Notes: generated from the letters alone by a model not told the origin. Numbered from the stretch's first letter, positions 1 through 11,015 are shown. The stretch: 64,000 bases of DNA from Micropruina sonneratiae (GCF_025972045.1 NZ_JAPDHX010000004.1:346337-410336); one strand, 5' to 3'. Translations and numbers: made by a program.

Positions 1-2220
<2,220 letters not shown>

Positions 2221-2395
2221 GTCGTCTTCACTCCTCGTGACTCGCGTGCGCCTGCCGCAGCATCCTCGCCGCCGCACGTGTCCAGTCTGGCGGTTGCCGT
2301 GGTGTCACGCATCCAGACGCAGGAGCGGGTGAGATCCAGGGGCGAGCCCGGGATGACGGTGCGTCTCTCGACAGGCTCGACCGACGGGCCGGCGA

Positions 2396-4396
2396 TCACT
2401 CCAGCCAGTCGCCTGAATCCCAACCGCCACGGAACCGTGCGGTCAGGTACTCACCCACCACCGCCGAGCCCAGATCGCCCAGGTCGGGGGCGACCACCCG
2501 TCCCCCGGCGCGCTTGGCCAGCTGGGCCAGGAACCGTTCCAGGCCGGGGTCGTCGCCCAGCCGGAAGAAGATCGGCGACGCACCGAGCCGGGACGCCTTG
2601 TCGAGTTCGACCACCGTCGCCGCAACCGTCTCCGGTGAGGTCGGCCAGTCGAACCAGGCCTCGCCTCCGCCGGTCAGGTGCGCGGTCGGTTCACCGTCGG
2701 TCACCACCAGCAGCACCGGCTGCATCGACGGGTGCTGCCGGAAGAACCTGTTGGCCAGCAGCAGCCCGTGGTGCAGGTTGGTGCCCTGCTCGCGCATCGG
2801 CGGCAGGGCGGTCAACTCGGCGATCTCGCGGGACTGCGCCCAGCGTCCGAACCCGATCAGCTGCAGCCGGTCACCCCGGAACCGGGTGCTGACCAGGTGA
2901 TGCAGCGCCAGCGCCGTCCGCTTCATCGGCACCCAGCGACCCTCGATCGCCATCGAGTACGACGTGTCGACCAGCAGCGCCACCGCCGACGAGGTGCGCG
3001 CCTCGGTCTCGGTCACCTCGACGTCGCGGATGTCCAGCCGGACGCCCTGTGAGGGGTCGCCGCCCTCGGACGCGGTGCGCATGATCGCGTTGGTCAGGCT
3101 GCGGGTCACGTCCCACGGCTCGGCGTCGCCGAACGCCCACTGCCGCGACGCGCCGGTCGGCTCGCCGGCCGCCCCGGCGAGCCGGGTGTCGCGGTTGCCC
3201 TGGCGTGGTGCGAGCTGCTTGGCGGCGTCGGCGAGCAGCGCCTTGCCGAGCCGGCGCATCGCCTGCGGCGACAGCCGCAGGTCGCCGGAGCCGTCGCGCT
3301 GCAGCAGTCCACCCTCGCGCAGCGCCTTCTCCAGCTCGGCCAGCGTGCGGGCGTTCACCGCCGCGTCGTTGCCGAGCTGCCGGGCCAGGGCGTCCAGGTC
3401 GAGGTCGTCGAGCCGGGCACCGCCGTAGTTCTGGCCCAGCTGGTCGGCGAGCTGGTCGAGTTCGGCGAGGTCCTGCAGGACGCCGGTGCCCTCACCCAGC
3501 CCCATGCCCTCCTCGCCGGTGAACTGTTCGCCGCCGCCCCAGTTCTCGCCGGGTCGCAGCGCCTGCAGGTTGCCGTCGAGCCGGTCGAGTTGCGCCATCA
3601 AGCCGGGTGACCCGAACGCCTGCGCCGACAGCTGCATGAGTTCGGCCCGTTGCTCGGCCGTCATCGAGCGCATCATCCGCTGCGCGGCGGCGGCGCGTTG
3701 CGCCAGGGCGTCGATGAGTTCGTCGACGTTGCGCGGATTCTCGGGGAAGTACTGGCCGTGTTCGGCCATGAAGTCGTCGAAGTCCTCGGGGGTGTCCTCG
3801 CCACGACGGTGCTTGTCGAGCAACTCGTTGAGGTCCTCCAGCATCGCGTTGATCGCGGCGCGGTCGTCGTCGGTCGCGTTCTGCAGGGCCTGCTTCATGC
3901 CCGCGAAGCGCTGGTCGAGCAGCTCGCGCCCGAGCAGGTCCTTGATCTTCTCGTAGTCCCGCCTGGCTTCGGTGGACGCCCAGTCGTAGTCGGCCAGGTC
4001 GGTCACCGCGGCGGCTGTCGAGGAGGGCAGGTTGTCCAGTCGCAGTTCGCGGAAGGCGCGGTCGTCGTCGTCCATCATGGCGTCGCGCAGCAGCTGCTTG
4101 CGTTCCTCGGTGACGGCCCGGTCGAGCAGTTCCTTCACCTCGGCCAGGGTGCCGTCCATCCGGTAGCGCGAGAGCAGGTCGCGCCGCCTCGCGTTGACCC
4201 GGCGGGCCAGGTCGTCCAGCCCCTCGCGGTCACTCATGCCTCGGCGCAGGTACTCGCGAAGCGCCCGCTCGGGGCTGTAGCCGGCCATCACGTCGTTGCC
4301 GATCTGCTCCAGCGCCTCGCTCAGGTCGACCGGCGGCGCAAGCGGATCCGGGCCGCCGGCGTAGCGGCCGTAACGCGATGCGCGCCTGCGTGGCAT
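2396..4396 (-). CDS. VWA-domain protein, partner of upstream AAA+ ATPase
   Basis: 666-residue cytoplasmic protein with a C-terminal von Willebrand A domain. The metal-ion-dependent adhesion site is intact: DTSYS at about 477-481, Thr at about 539 and Asp in VTDGEP at about 567. The first 450 residues are charged and helical, with no membrane segment. The gene starts 8 nt after the stop of the AAA+ ATPase gene, so the two are one transcription unit. The pair resembles the ChlI/ChlD type, in which the ATPase remodels a target through the VWA partner; actinobacteria carry similar pairs outside chlorophyll synthesis (as I recall, Rv0958/Rv0959 in M. tuberculosis). The physiological target is unknown. 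Confidence 0.85.
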   Translation of the reverse strand: MPRRRASRYGRYAGGPDPLAPPVDLSEALEQIGNDVMAGYSPERALREYLRRGMSDREGLDDLARRVNARRRDLLSRYRMDGTLAEVKELLDRAVTEERKQLLRDAMMDDDDRAFRELRLDNLPSSTAAAVTDLADYDWASTEARRDYEKIKDLLGRELLDQRFAGMKQALQNATDDDRAAINAMLEDLNELLDKHRRGEDTPEDFDDFMAEHGQYFPENPRNVDELIDALAQRAAAAQRMMRSMTAEQRAELMQLSAQAFGSPGLMAQLDRLDGNLQALRPGENWGGGEQFTGEEGMGLGEGTGVLQDLAELDQLADQLGQNYGGARLDDLDLDALARQLGNDAAVNARTLAELEKALREGGLLQRDGSGDLRLSPQAMRRLGKALLADAAKQLAPRQGNRDTRLAGAAGEPTGASRQWAFGDAEPWDVTRSLTNAIMRTASEGGDPSQGVRLDIRDVEVTETEARTSSAVALLVDTSYSMAIEGRWVPMKRTALALHHLVSTRFRGDRLQLIGFGRWAQSREIAELTALPPMREQGTNLHHGLLLANRFFRQHPSMQPVLLVVTDGEPTAHLTGGGEAWFDWPTSPETVAATVVELDKASRLGASPIFFRLGDDPGLERFLAQLAKRAGGRVVAPDLGDLGSAVVGEYLTARFRGGWDSGDWLE

Positions 4397-4404
4397 GGGT
4401 CGTC

Positions 4405-5787
4405 CTAGCCGTAGATGGTTTCGCTGCCGTCGGAGTCCTTGGCGATCCGGCGGGCCAGGTAGAGCCCCTCCAGCGCCAGTTCGATCGCGCTCGCCCGGCG
4501 CCCGTCTGTGTCGGCGTCGAACCGCTCGGCGATCTCGTCGTAGACGTCGCCGGCGTCGGGCAGCCCGTCGAGGAACTCTGCCGCGGTCACCTGCTCGCCG
4601 GTGATGACGGTGGCCCGGCCGTCGAGCGAGTCCACCAGCGGCCCCAGGTCGATGCCGCGGAAGTGGACGCGGGCGGTGTCGGCGACGGCGGTGCGCAGCA
4701 GGTGGGTGAGGATGGCGTCCTCGCGACCCTCCTCGCCCGCCTCGAACTCGATCTTGCCGCCGAGCACCTCGACCGCCGTCTCAAGGTCGACCAGCCGGGC
4801 CACCGCGGCGTCCTCACCGCGGACGACTGCCCGATGCAGTGCGGCGGCCGCCACGGTCTCCGCGCCGGCGATGGCGAAGCGCGCCGAAACCCCCGAGCGC
4901 TGGTTGATCGCCGGCGACTCGCGCAGCGCACGGGTGTAGCGGGCCAGGATCTCGAGCAGCACCGGCGGAATCTCGGCGACCAGGTTCGCCTCCTGGGCGA
5001 TCACGGCGACCTCGGCGTCCAGTTCGAGCGGGTAGTGGGTGCGGATCTCGGCGCCGAAGCGGTCCTTGAGCGGGGTGATGATGCGGCCGCGGTTGGTGTA
5101 GTCCTCGGGGTTGGCCGACGCCATGACCAGCACGTCGAGCGGCAGCCGCAGCACGTAGCCGCGGATCTGGATGTCGCGCTCCTCCATCACGTTGAGCATC
5201 GCCACCTGGATGCGCTCGGCCAGGTCGGGCAGCTCGTTGATCGCGACGATGCCACGATGGCTACGCGGAATGAGACCGAAGTGAATGGTCTCCGGGTCGC
5301 CGAGCCGGCGGCCCTCGGCAACCCGGATCGGGTCGACGTCGCCGATCAGGTCGGCCACCGAGGTGTCGGGGGTGGCCAGCTTCTCGGCGTAGCGCTCGGA
5401 GCGGTGCCGCCAGGCGACCGGCAGCTCGTCGCCCAATTCGAGGGCTCGGCGCTTCGACTCGGCAGTGATCGGCTCGTAGGGGTGCTCGGCCAGTTCCGAC
5501 CCGGCGATCACCGGCGTCCACTCGTCGAGCAGGCCCTCCAGGGTGCGCAGCAGCCGGGTCTTGCCCTGCCCGCGTTCGCCCAGCAGCACCACGTCGTGGC
5601 CTGCGATCAGGGCGCGTTCGAGCTGCGGAAGCACGGTGCGGTCGAAGCCGTGCAGCCCGGGCCACGGGTTCTCGCCGGCGGAGAGCTTCGCCAGCAGGTT
5701 GTCCCGCAGCTCGTCGCGCAGCGACTTCTGCTCGTGCCCGCTGGCGCGCAGTTCGGCGAGGGTGGCGATGGTCGGACGCTGTGTCAC
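4405..5787 (-). CDS. AAA+ ATPase of the magnesium-chelatase ChlI/MoxR type
   Basis: 460-residue AAA+ ATPase. Walker A is GERGQGKT (about 70-77). The Walker B region reads GIVAINELPD with Asn-Glu (184-185) where most AAA+ proteins have Asp-Glu; the catalytic Glu is kept. A sensor-1 stretch, ASANPED, follows at about 221. The GTG at 5787 is preceded by TAGCGT and 6 nt, so the mRNA is probably leaderless. It is first in an operon with the VWA gene. The family is often labelled magnesium chelatase or sigma-54-interacting regulator, but no bacteriochlorophyll genes are present, so a chaperone-like role with the VWA partner is more likely. Confidence 0.85.
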   Translation of the reverse strand: MTQRPTIATLAELRASGHEQKSLRDELRDNLLAKLSAGENPWPGLHGFDRTVLPQLERALIAGHDVVLLGERGQGKTRLLRTLEGLLDEWTPVIAGSELAEHPYEPITAESKRRALELGDELPVAWRHRSERYAEKLATPDTSVADLIGDVDPIRVAEGRRLGDPETIHFGLIPRSHRGIVAINELPDLAERIQVAMLNVMEERDIQIRGYVLRLPLDVLVMASANPEDYTNRGRIITPLKDRFGAEIRTHYPLELDAEVAVIAQEANLVAEIPPVLLEILARYTRALRESPAINQRSGVSARFAIAGAETVAAAALHRAVVRGEDAAVARLVDLETAVEVLGGKIEFEAGEEGREDAILTHLLRTAVADTARVHFRGIDLGPLVDSLDGRATVITGEQVTAAEFLDGLPDAGDVYDEIAERFDADTDGRRASAIELALEGLYLARRIAKDSDGSETIYG

Positions 5788-5793
5788 GCCCTC

Positions 5794-5799
5794 ACGCTA
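5794..5799 (-). promoter_or_regulatory. Leaderless -10 box before the AAA+ ATPase
   Basis: TAGCGT on the minus strand, followed by 6 nt and the GTG start at 5787. Spacing fits transcription starting at the start codon. Confidence 0.55.
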
Positions 5800-5895
5800 A
5801 CCCTCGGCACAAGTGCGGAAACACGTCTCAGCGGGTGACCCCCGGGCGGCCGCCGTCGCATCCCCAACCCGCACGTACCGTTTTCACCAAGCGCG

Positions 5896-5977
5896 GATAT
5901 ACCGATTTTCGACGTCGATGCCGATGAAAAGGTTTACATCGGCAGAATCGGCCGTCGACGTCGAAAATCGGTATATC
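5896..5977. repeat. Long inverted repeat with nested hairpin
   Basis: Two 23-nt arms (5896-5918 and 5955-5977) are perfect reverse complements and contain ACCGATTTTCGACGTCGA. Inside, TGCCGATG (5919-5926) pairs with CATCGGCA (5937-5944) around a 10-nt A-rich loop. The arms are far richer in A+T than their surroundings. It fills the gap between two divergent genes, so it is not an ordinary terminator. Possible readings are a small non-autonomous mobile element, a regulator site, or a structured leader for the phosphatase gene. Confidence 0.8.
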
Positions 5978-6071
5978 GGCACGGGGTGAGTTCTTGCTCG
6001 ACCTCAGGAGCACACCCGTGGGCCCGGCCGCGCTCGCGCGGGCCGCCCGATTGGAGGCCTTCGGGCGCGGG

Positions 6072-6077
6072 TACGCT
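6072..6077 (+). promoter_or_regulatory. Leaderless -10 box before the phosphatase gene
   Basis: TACGCT, then 7 nt, then the GTG at 6085. Confidence 0.5.
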
Positions 6078-6084
6078 CAACGGC

Positions 6085-6705
6085 GTGCCGTCGCCCAAGA
6101 CACTGCGGGTGCTGCTGGTCCGCCACGGACAGACCCCGACCACCGGCAAGCTGCTGCCGGGGCGTGCCCCCGGCCTGCACCTGTCGGATGCCGGCCGCGC
6201 CCAGGCCGAGACGGTGGCCGAGCGGCTCGAGCCGGTCGGGCTCGCCGCGGTTTACACCTCGCCACTTGAGCGGGCCCGCGAGACGGCCGAACCCACCGAG
6301 CGCCGCACCGGCCTGCCCGCCGTGGTTGAACCGGCCCTGCTCGAGTGCGACTTCGGCGACTGGACGGGCCAGGAGCTCACCGCCCTGTCAAGGCTCAAGC
6401 AGTGGCGCACCGTGCAGACCGCACCCTCCACCTTCCGCTTCCCCGGCGGGGAGAGCTTCGTCGAACTGCAGGTGCGGATGATCGCGCTGATGGAGCGCCT
6501 GCGTCGCGAGCACGCCGGCCACACGGTGGCCTGCTTCTCGCACGCCGACCCGATCAAAGCACTGCTCACCCACGCCGTCGGCACCCACCTCGACCACTTT
6601 CAACGCATCGATGTCGCAACCGGCTCGATCTCGGCGATCGACTGGCCCGCCCGCGGCGCCCCGGTGGTGCGCACGGTCAACTCCGTCCAGGGTCCACCCG
6701 CGTGA
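6085..6705 (+). CDS. Histidine phosphatase family protein (MSMEG_4193 type)
   Basis: About 206 residues, phosphoglycerate-mutase-like fold. The phospho-accepting motif RHG is at residues 13-15, the acid residue lies in LLECDFG, and the second His in CFSHADP. The start chosen is GTG 6085, giving the usual short N-terminus before LLVRHG; a longer in-frame start at 5986 would run through non-conserved sequence. The stop overlaps the next start (GTGA). The family co-occurs with mycothiol biosynthesis genes in actinobacteria (established association), usually beside DUF3090 and SCO1664 genes and mshC. Here only the SCO1664 partner is present. Substrate unknown. Confidence 0.85.
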   Translation: MPSPKTLRVLLVRHGQTPTTGKLLPGRAPGLHLSDAGRAQAETVAERLEPVGLAAVYTSPLERARETAEPTERRTGLPAVVEPALLECDFGDWTGQELTALSRLKQWRTVQTAPSTFRFPGGESFVELQVRMIALMERLRREHAGHTVACFSHADPIKALLTHAVGTHLDHFQRIDVATGSISAIDWPARGAPVVRTVNSVQGPPA

Positions 6706-7409
6706 CCTCGGCGGACGACCGCGAAGCCCTACTCAGCGAGGGCGAGATCGCGCTCGTCGGCAGGGTCGCCGACAGCAGCAACGCGACCTTCGTGGCCGAG
6801 GTGACCCGCGGCGACGACTACGCGTGGGCGATCTACAAGCCACTCTCCGGCGAACGCCCGCTGTGGGACTTCGAAGCCGGTCTCTACAAGCGCGAACGTG
6901 CCGCCTACCTCCTCGACACCGCCCTGCAATGGGACCTGGTGCCCGCCACGGTGATCCGCCGCGACGCCCCGCTGGGGGTGGGGTCGCTGCAGTGGTTCAT
7001 CGAGCACGACCCGGCCGAGCACTACTTCACGCTGCTGCGCGAACACCCGGCCACCCACGACCGGCTGCGCCGGCTCGCGGTGTTCGACGTGATCGGCAAC
7101 AACACCGACCGCAAGGGCGGCCACGTACTGCACGACGAGGACGGCGCGATCTGGGCGATCGACCACGGCCTGTGCTTCGCCGCCGAGTTCAAGCTGCGTA
7201 CGGTCATCTGGGATTTCGCCGGCGACGCCATCGATCCCGACGTGCTGGACGCCATCGCCCCCCTCGCCGACGAGGTGCCGGACGCCGTCGCAGACCTGCT
7301 CACCCAGCGCGAGGTGCGGGCCATCAGGCGCCGCACCCAACGGCTGCTCGACTCCGGCCTCCTTCCCGCCGACGCGACCGGACGGGCTTGGCCCTGGCCG
7401 CTGGTGTGA
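6702..7409 (+). CDS. SCO1664-family protein, PI3/4-kinase-like
   Basis: 235-residue protein of the actinobacterial SCO1664 family, distantly related to phosphatidylinositol 3/4-kinase catalytic domains. Recognisable stretches are AWAIYKPLSGERPLWDF, the catalytic-loop-like DVIGNNTDRKGGH and the metal-loop-like WAIDHGLCF. The GTG at 6702 overlaps the stop of the phosphatase gene, so the two are translationally coupled. Known family context is mycothiol-associated gene sets; the actual phosphoryl acceptor has not been established. No signal peptide or membrane segment. Confidence 0.82.
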   Translation: MTSADDREALLSEGEIALVGRVADSSNATFVAEVTRGDDYAWAIYKPLSGERPLWDFEAGLYKRERAAYLLDTALQWDLVPATVIRRDAPLGVGSLQWFIEHDPAEHYFTLLREHPATHDRLRRLAVFDVIGNNTDRKGGHVLHDEDGAIWAIDHGLCFAAEFKLRTVIWDFAGDAIDPDVLDAIAPLADEVPDAVADLLTQREVRAIRRRTQRLLDSGLLPADATGRAWPWPLV

Positions 7410-7443
7410 CCTGAATGGCTCCTTCCCAGGGATCTGGCACGCC

Positions 7444-7481
7444 TTGTATTGCGATGTAATGTTGTAATCACTGCAAGGAGG
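7444..7481 (+). promoter_or_regulatory. AT-rich promoter/operator region with TGTAAT repeats and strong RBS
   Basis: TGTATT at 7445 and TGTAAT at 7455 and 7463 form three near-identical direct repeats in an AT-rich patch, followed by AAGGAGG (7475-7481), one of the best Shine-Dalgarno sequences in the window. The repeats could be a regulator site or autoregulatory operator. The next gene starts at the ATG at 7487. Confidence 0.5.
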
Positions 7482-7486
7482 TAGTG

Positions 7487-8029
7487 ATGGTTCCCAAGGG
7501 TTTCGGACGGCCAGGGGGTTGGCAGCAGGCCGACCTGCCGGCCGCGGACGACGCGCACGCCTGGTTCGCCGGCAGGCTGCCGGACGACTGGTTCCTCGAA
7601 CTCGAGGTGTCGGTCGATCGCGAGGAGATCACGGTGATCGGCTCGATCCCCGACGAGGGTGTCGAGCCGGCCATGGCCGAGGGCCGCATCGCCCGGTTCC
7701 GGGAGGACACCCGCGAGCGCCGCATCGCCATCGCGCTGGAGGCCGAGAACCGGTACGCCCGCAAGGTGTCGTGGGGCGTCCGGCTGGGGGAGAAGTCGGC
7801 GATGTTCACCCACCTCGCGGTGCCGGTGATGACGAGGCTGCGGCAGCCTGAGCGTCAGGTACTCGACACCCTGGTGGACGCCGGCGTCGCCCGCTCGCGC
7901 TCCGAGGCGCTGGCCTGGGCGGTCAAGCTGGTCGGCCGGCACACCGAGAGTTGGTTGGCCGAGCTGCGCACCGCGATGGAAAAGGTGGACAAGCTGCGGG
8001 CCGAGGGGCCGACCGTCCAGCCCGACTGA
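7487..8029 (+). CDS. Uncharacterised actinobacterial protein with RHH-like C-terminal segment
   Basis: 180 residues, no signal peptide or membrane segment. I do not recognise a named domain. Residues about 20-110 look like a mixed alpha/beta domain. A C-terminal stretch (RQPERQVLDTLVDAGVARSR onward, through SEALAWAVKL) resembles the short strand plus two helices of ribbon-helix-helix regulators. The ATG at 7487 was chosen over the overlapping GTG at 7484 because AAGGAGG lies 5 nt upstream of it. It is a single gene with its own AT-rich promoter region. An autoregulated DNA-binding protein is a possible role but is only inferred. Confidence 0.75.
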   Translation: MVPKGFGRPGGWQQADLPAADDAHAWFAGRLPDDWFLELEVSVDREEITVIGSIPDEGVEPAMAEGRIARFREDTRERRIAIALEAENRYARKVSWGVRLGEKSAMFTHLAVPVMTRLRQPERQVLDTLVDAGVARSRSEALAWAVKLVGRHTESWLAELRTAMEKVDKLRAEGPTVQPD

Positions 8030-8273
8030 ACGCACCGGCCGGCAGGCTAGCCACGTGAACCCCTGCGACGGGGCGGCCGCGCTCCGCCGAGACAACCGAA
8101 CCGGATCGCTCCGCTCCGGGATGCCCAGCGCCAAACCCGGCTGCCCCGCCCGGGGGGTATGTGCCCGCGCTGTACCGCGGTGGACCCTCCAGCCTGCCAG
8201 GCCGCTCCAAACGACTCCTGTCACCAGGAGCCGGCACCCGCCGACCCGATACGCCGGCGCGCACTGAGGTCGG

Positions 8274-8516
8274 TCAGCCGCCGGCGAAGGGCGGCAGCAC
8301 ATCCACCTGGGCGCTCGGCGCGACGAGTTCGCTCCGCTCCCGGACGGCGACACCGTCGACCAGCAGCGAGGACACCTTGAGCACCGCGGCCAGGCGCTCC
8401 CGGTCGGCGCCCAGCTGCTCGACCAGGTCGGCGGCCGTCACGCTGAAGTCGGCCTCGACGACCTCCTCGGTCACCCCGGCGGCCTCGGCGGCGCCGGCGA
8501 AGTAGCGGACCCTCAT
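8274..8516 (-). CDS. moaD: MoaD/ThiS-family sulfur carrier, molybdopterin synthase small subunit
   Basis: 80-residue beta-grasp protein ending in PPFAGG; the terminal Gly-Gly is the site that is adenylated and thiocarboxylated. It donates sulfur to precursor Z for molybdopterin in the cytoplasm. The start at 8516 lies 1 nt after the moaA stop, which argues for MoaD rather than ThiS. An upstream ATG at 8534 overlaps moaA and is less likely. No moaE is visible in this window. Confidence 0.88.
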   Translation of the reverse strand: MRVRYFAGAAEAAGVTEEVVEADFSVTAADLVEQLGADRERLAAVLKVSSLLVDGVAVRERSELVAPSAQVDVLPPFAGG

Positions 8517-8517
8517 C

Positions 8518-9555
8518 TCATCCCCCGATCGCACTCATCGTCCGGGCCGGCTGCTCGAAGCCGGGTTCGCCGATACCGTGCGACGGCGCCTTCCGGCTCT
8601 GCGCGCCAGCCCACACCTGGGCCAGTTCCTCCTCGGACGCGCCGGCCCGCAACGGCGTCCGCAGATCGGTTTCGGTGCGCGAGAACAGGCAGGTGCGGAT
8701 CTGCCCGTCGGCGGTGATCCGGGTGCGATCGCAGGCGCCGCAGAACGGTGCGGTGACGCTGGGGATGACCCCGATCAGCCCGCCGGGCTGGGTGTCGTCG
8801 GCGGCGACCCGCCACAGTTCGGCCGGTGCCGACCCGCGCTGTTCGGACGCCGGCGCGAGCCGGTACCGCTGCCCCAGCAGGGCCAGCAACTCGGCCTGGG
8901 TGACCATCTTCGACCGGTCCCATTCGTGCCGCGGTCCCAGCGGCATCTGTTCGATGTAGCGCAACTGGTAGCCGCGTTCGAGGCAGAACTGGGCGAGCGG
9001 CACCACGTCCGGTTCGTTGACCCCACGCATCACCACGCTGTTGACCTTCACCGGCAGCAGGCCGGCGGCCTCGGCGGCTGCCAGGCCGGCCAGCACGGCG
9101 TCCAGCCGGTCGCGGCGGGCCAGGGCGGCGTACCGGTCGCGATCCAGCGAATCGAGCGAGACGTTGACCCTGTCCAACCCCGCCTCGGCCAGGGCGTGAA
9201 CGCGCTTGTCGAGGCCGATCCCGTTGGTGGTGAGCGACAGTTCGGGCGTCCCGCCGGTGCGGGTGCGCAGTCGCTTGGTGCCGGCCACGATGCGCTCCAG
9301 TGACCTGCGCAGCAGCGGCTCACCGCCGGTGAACCGGACCTTGGTGACCCCGAGCTGCTCGACGGCGACCCGCAGCACCCGGAGCACCTCGTCGTCGGTC
9401 AGCACCTCCTCGGTCGGGAACCACTCCAGACCGTCCGCGGGCATGCAGTAGGTGCAGCGCAGGTTGCAGCGGTCGGTCAGCGACACCCGTAGGTCGGTCG
9501 CGACCCGGCCGTGGGCATCGGCCAGCACCAACGGCGTCCGCACCCCAACAGTCAT
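8518..9555 (-). CDS. moaA: GTP 3',8-cyclase
   Basis: 345-residue radical SAM enzyme that makes the first intermediate of molybdenum cofactor from GTP. The N-terminal cluster motif is CNLRCTYC (Cys 30, 34, 37), followed by the SAM-binding motif TGGEPL. The C-terminal cluster has CGACDRTR and a later Cys in IRTC, and the protein ends in the conserved Gly-Gly. The start at 9555 is preceded by TAGCCT and 7 nt, favouring it over the upstream ATG at 9576. It is co-transcribed with moaD. The cofactor would serve the sulfite-oxidase-like enzyme at 24.1 kb, among others. Confidence 0.95.
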   Translation of the reverse strand: MTVGVRTPLVLADAHGRVATDLRVSLTDRCNLRCTYCMPADGLEWFPTEEVLTDDEVLRVLRVAVEQLGVTKVRFTGGEPLLRRSLERIVAGTKRLRTRTGGTPELSLTTNGIGLDKRVHALAEAGLDRVNVSLDSLDRDRYAALARRDRLDAVLAGLAAAEAAGLLPVKVNSVVMRGVNEPDVVPLAQFCLERGYQLRYIEQMPLGPRHEWDRSKMVTQAELLALLGQRYRLAPASEQRGSAPAELWRVAADDTQPGGLIGVIPSVTAPFCGACDRTRITADGQIRTCLFSRTETDLRTPLRAGASEEELAQVWAGAQSRKAPSHGIGEPGFEQPARTMSAIGG

Positions 9556-9562
9556 GACCGAC

Positions 9563-9568
9563 AGGCTA
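9563..9568 (-). promoter_or_regulatory. Leaderless -10 box before moaA
   Basis: TAGCCT on the minus strand, then 7 nt, then the ATG at 9555. Confidence 0.5.
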
Positions 9569-9618
9569 CGCGACACCGAGGACGCCCCGGACGGCCGATC
9601 TCCGGCCCTGGACCGACC

Positions 9619-9667
9619 CCACCCCCTCCCACCGCTCGCCTAACTACCGAGCGCTGGGAGGGGGTGG
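9619..9667. repeat. Hairpin repeat, copy 1 of the GCTCGCCTAACTACCGAGCG family
   Basis: A 20-bp stem with one mismatch (9619-9638 with 9648-9667) and loop CCTAACTAC, beginning 4 nt after the stop codon of the PhoH gene. The conserved 20-mer is at 9634-9653. It probably ends PhoH transcription, although no T tract follows. Confidence 0.8.
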
Positions 9668-9671
9668 CGGC

Positions 9672-11015
9672 CTAGATCCCGATGTCCTCGAGCAGGTCGG
9701 TGACCAAGGCGGCGATCGGCGAGCGCTCCGAGCGGGTCAGCGTGACGTGGGCGAACAGCGGATGCCCCTTCAGCTTCTCGACCACGGCGACGACGCCGTC
9801 GTGGCGGCCGACCCGCAGGTTGTCGCGCTGGGCAACGTCGTGGGTGAGCACGACCCGGGAGTTCTGGCCGATGCGCGAGAGCACGGTGAGCAGCACGTTG
9901 CGTTCCAGCGACTGCGCCTCGTCGACGATCACGAACGCGTCGTGCAGCGACCGGCCGCGGATGTGGGTCAGCGGCAGCACCTCAAGCATGTCCCGGGCGA
10001 TCACCTCGTCGATCACGTTGCGGTTGGTCACCGAGCCGAGGGTGTCGAAGACCGCCTGCGCCCACGGCGACATCTTCTCGCCCTCGGTGCCGGGCAGGTA
10101 GCCGAGCTCCTGGCCGCCGACCGCGTACAGCGGTCGGAACACGATCACCTTGGAGTGCTGCTGCCGCTCGAGCACCGATTCGAGCCCGGCGCACAGCGCC
10201 AGCGCCGACTTGCCGGTGCCCGCCCTGCCGCCCAGCGACACGATGCCGACGGTCGGGTCGAGCAGCAGGTCGAGCGCCACCCGCTGTTCCGCCGAACGGC
10301 CATGGATGCCGAAACAGTCCCGGTCACCGCGGACCAGCTTCACCGAGCCGTCCGGGAGCACACGGCCGAGCGCCGTCGAGTTCGCGCCGTGCAGCACCAC
10401 ACCGCTGTGGCAGGGCAGGTCGACGGCCTCGGGCACCACGGCCGTGCCGGCCGCGTACAGCGCCTCGATGCCGGCCTTCGCGACCTCGACCTCGGCCATC
10501 CCGGTCCAGCCGGTGTCCGAGGGCAGTTCGTACCGGTACTCCTCCGCCGCGAGTCCGACCGCGGACGCCTTCACCCGCAGCGGCACGTCCTTGCTGACGA
10601 GCACCACGTCGCGGCCCTCGGCGGAGTAGTTCAACGCGACGGCGAGGATGCGGGAGTCGTTGTCGCCCAGCCGGAAACCGTGCGGCAGCACGGTCTGATC
10701 GGAGTGGTTGAGTTCCACGTGCAGGGTGCCGCCGGCGTCGTTGACCGCGATCGGCAGGTCGAGGCGTCCGTTCGCGATCCGCAACTCGTCGAGGTACCGC
10801 AGCGCCGTGCGCGCGAAGTAGCCGAGCTCGGGATGGTTGCGTTTCGCCTCGAGTTCGGTGACCACGACGATCGGCACGATCACCTCGTGCTCGTCGAAGT
10901 TGCGCAGGGCGTGCGGATCGCTGAGCAGCACGGAGGTGTCGATCACGTAGCTGCGCACGGCGGTGGCGGCTGCGGTCTCGGCGACCCGGGGAGAACTGCT
11001 GGCTGTACGGGGCAC
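9672..11015 (-). CDS. PIN-domain PhoH-like ATPase (PhoH2)
   Basis: 447-residue fusion of an N-terminal PIN ribonuclease domain (about 22-150, starting [11 protein letters not shown] with conserved acidic residues) and a C-terminal PhoH helicase-type ATPase. Walker A is GGRAGTGKS (about 262-270) and Walker B is VIVDEAQS (DEAQ about 365-368). PhoH2 proteins unwind and cut RNA (known for mycobacterial PhoH2). In mycobacteria phoH2 is preceded by a small upstream ORF; here a 21-codon ORF with a strong RBS sits about 55 bp upstream. The start is GTG 11015 with a weak AGGACAG-type RBS. Confidence 0.92.
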   Translation of the reverse strand: MPRTASSSPRVAETAAATAVRSYVIDTSVLLSDPHALRNFDEHEVIVPIVVVTELEAKRNHPELGYFARTALRYLDELRIANGRLDLPIAVNDAGGTLHVELNHSDQTVLPHGFRLGDNDSRILAVALNYSAEGRDVVLVSKDVPLRVKASAVGLAAEEYRYELPSDTGWTGMAEVEVAKAGIEALYAAGTAVVPEAVDLPCHSGVVLHGANSTALGRVLPDGSVKLVRGDRDCFGIHGRSAEQRVALDLLLDPTVGIVSLGGRAGTGKSALALCAGLESVLERQQHSKVIVFRPLYAVGGQELGYLPGTEGEKMSPWAQAVFDTLGSVTNRNVIDEVIARDMLEVLPLTHIRGRSLHDAFVIVDEAQSLERNVLLTVLSRIGQNSRVVLTHDVAQRDNLRVGRHDGVVAVVEKLKGHPLFAHVTLTRSERSPIAALVTDLLEDIGI

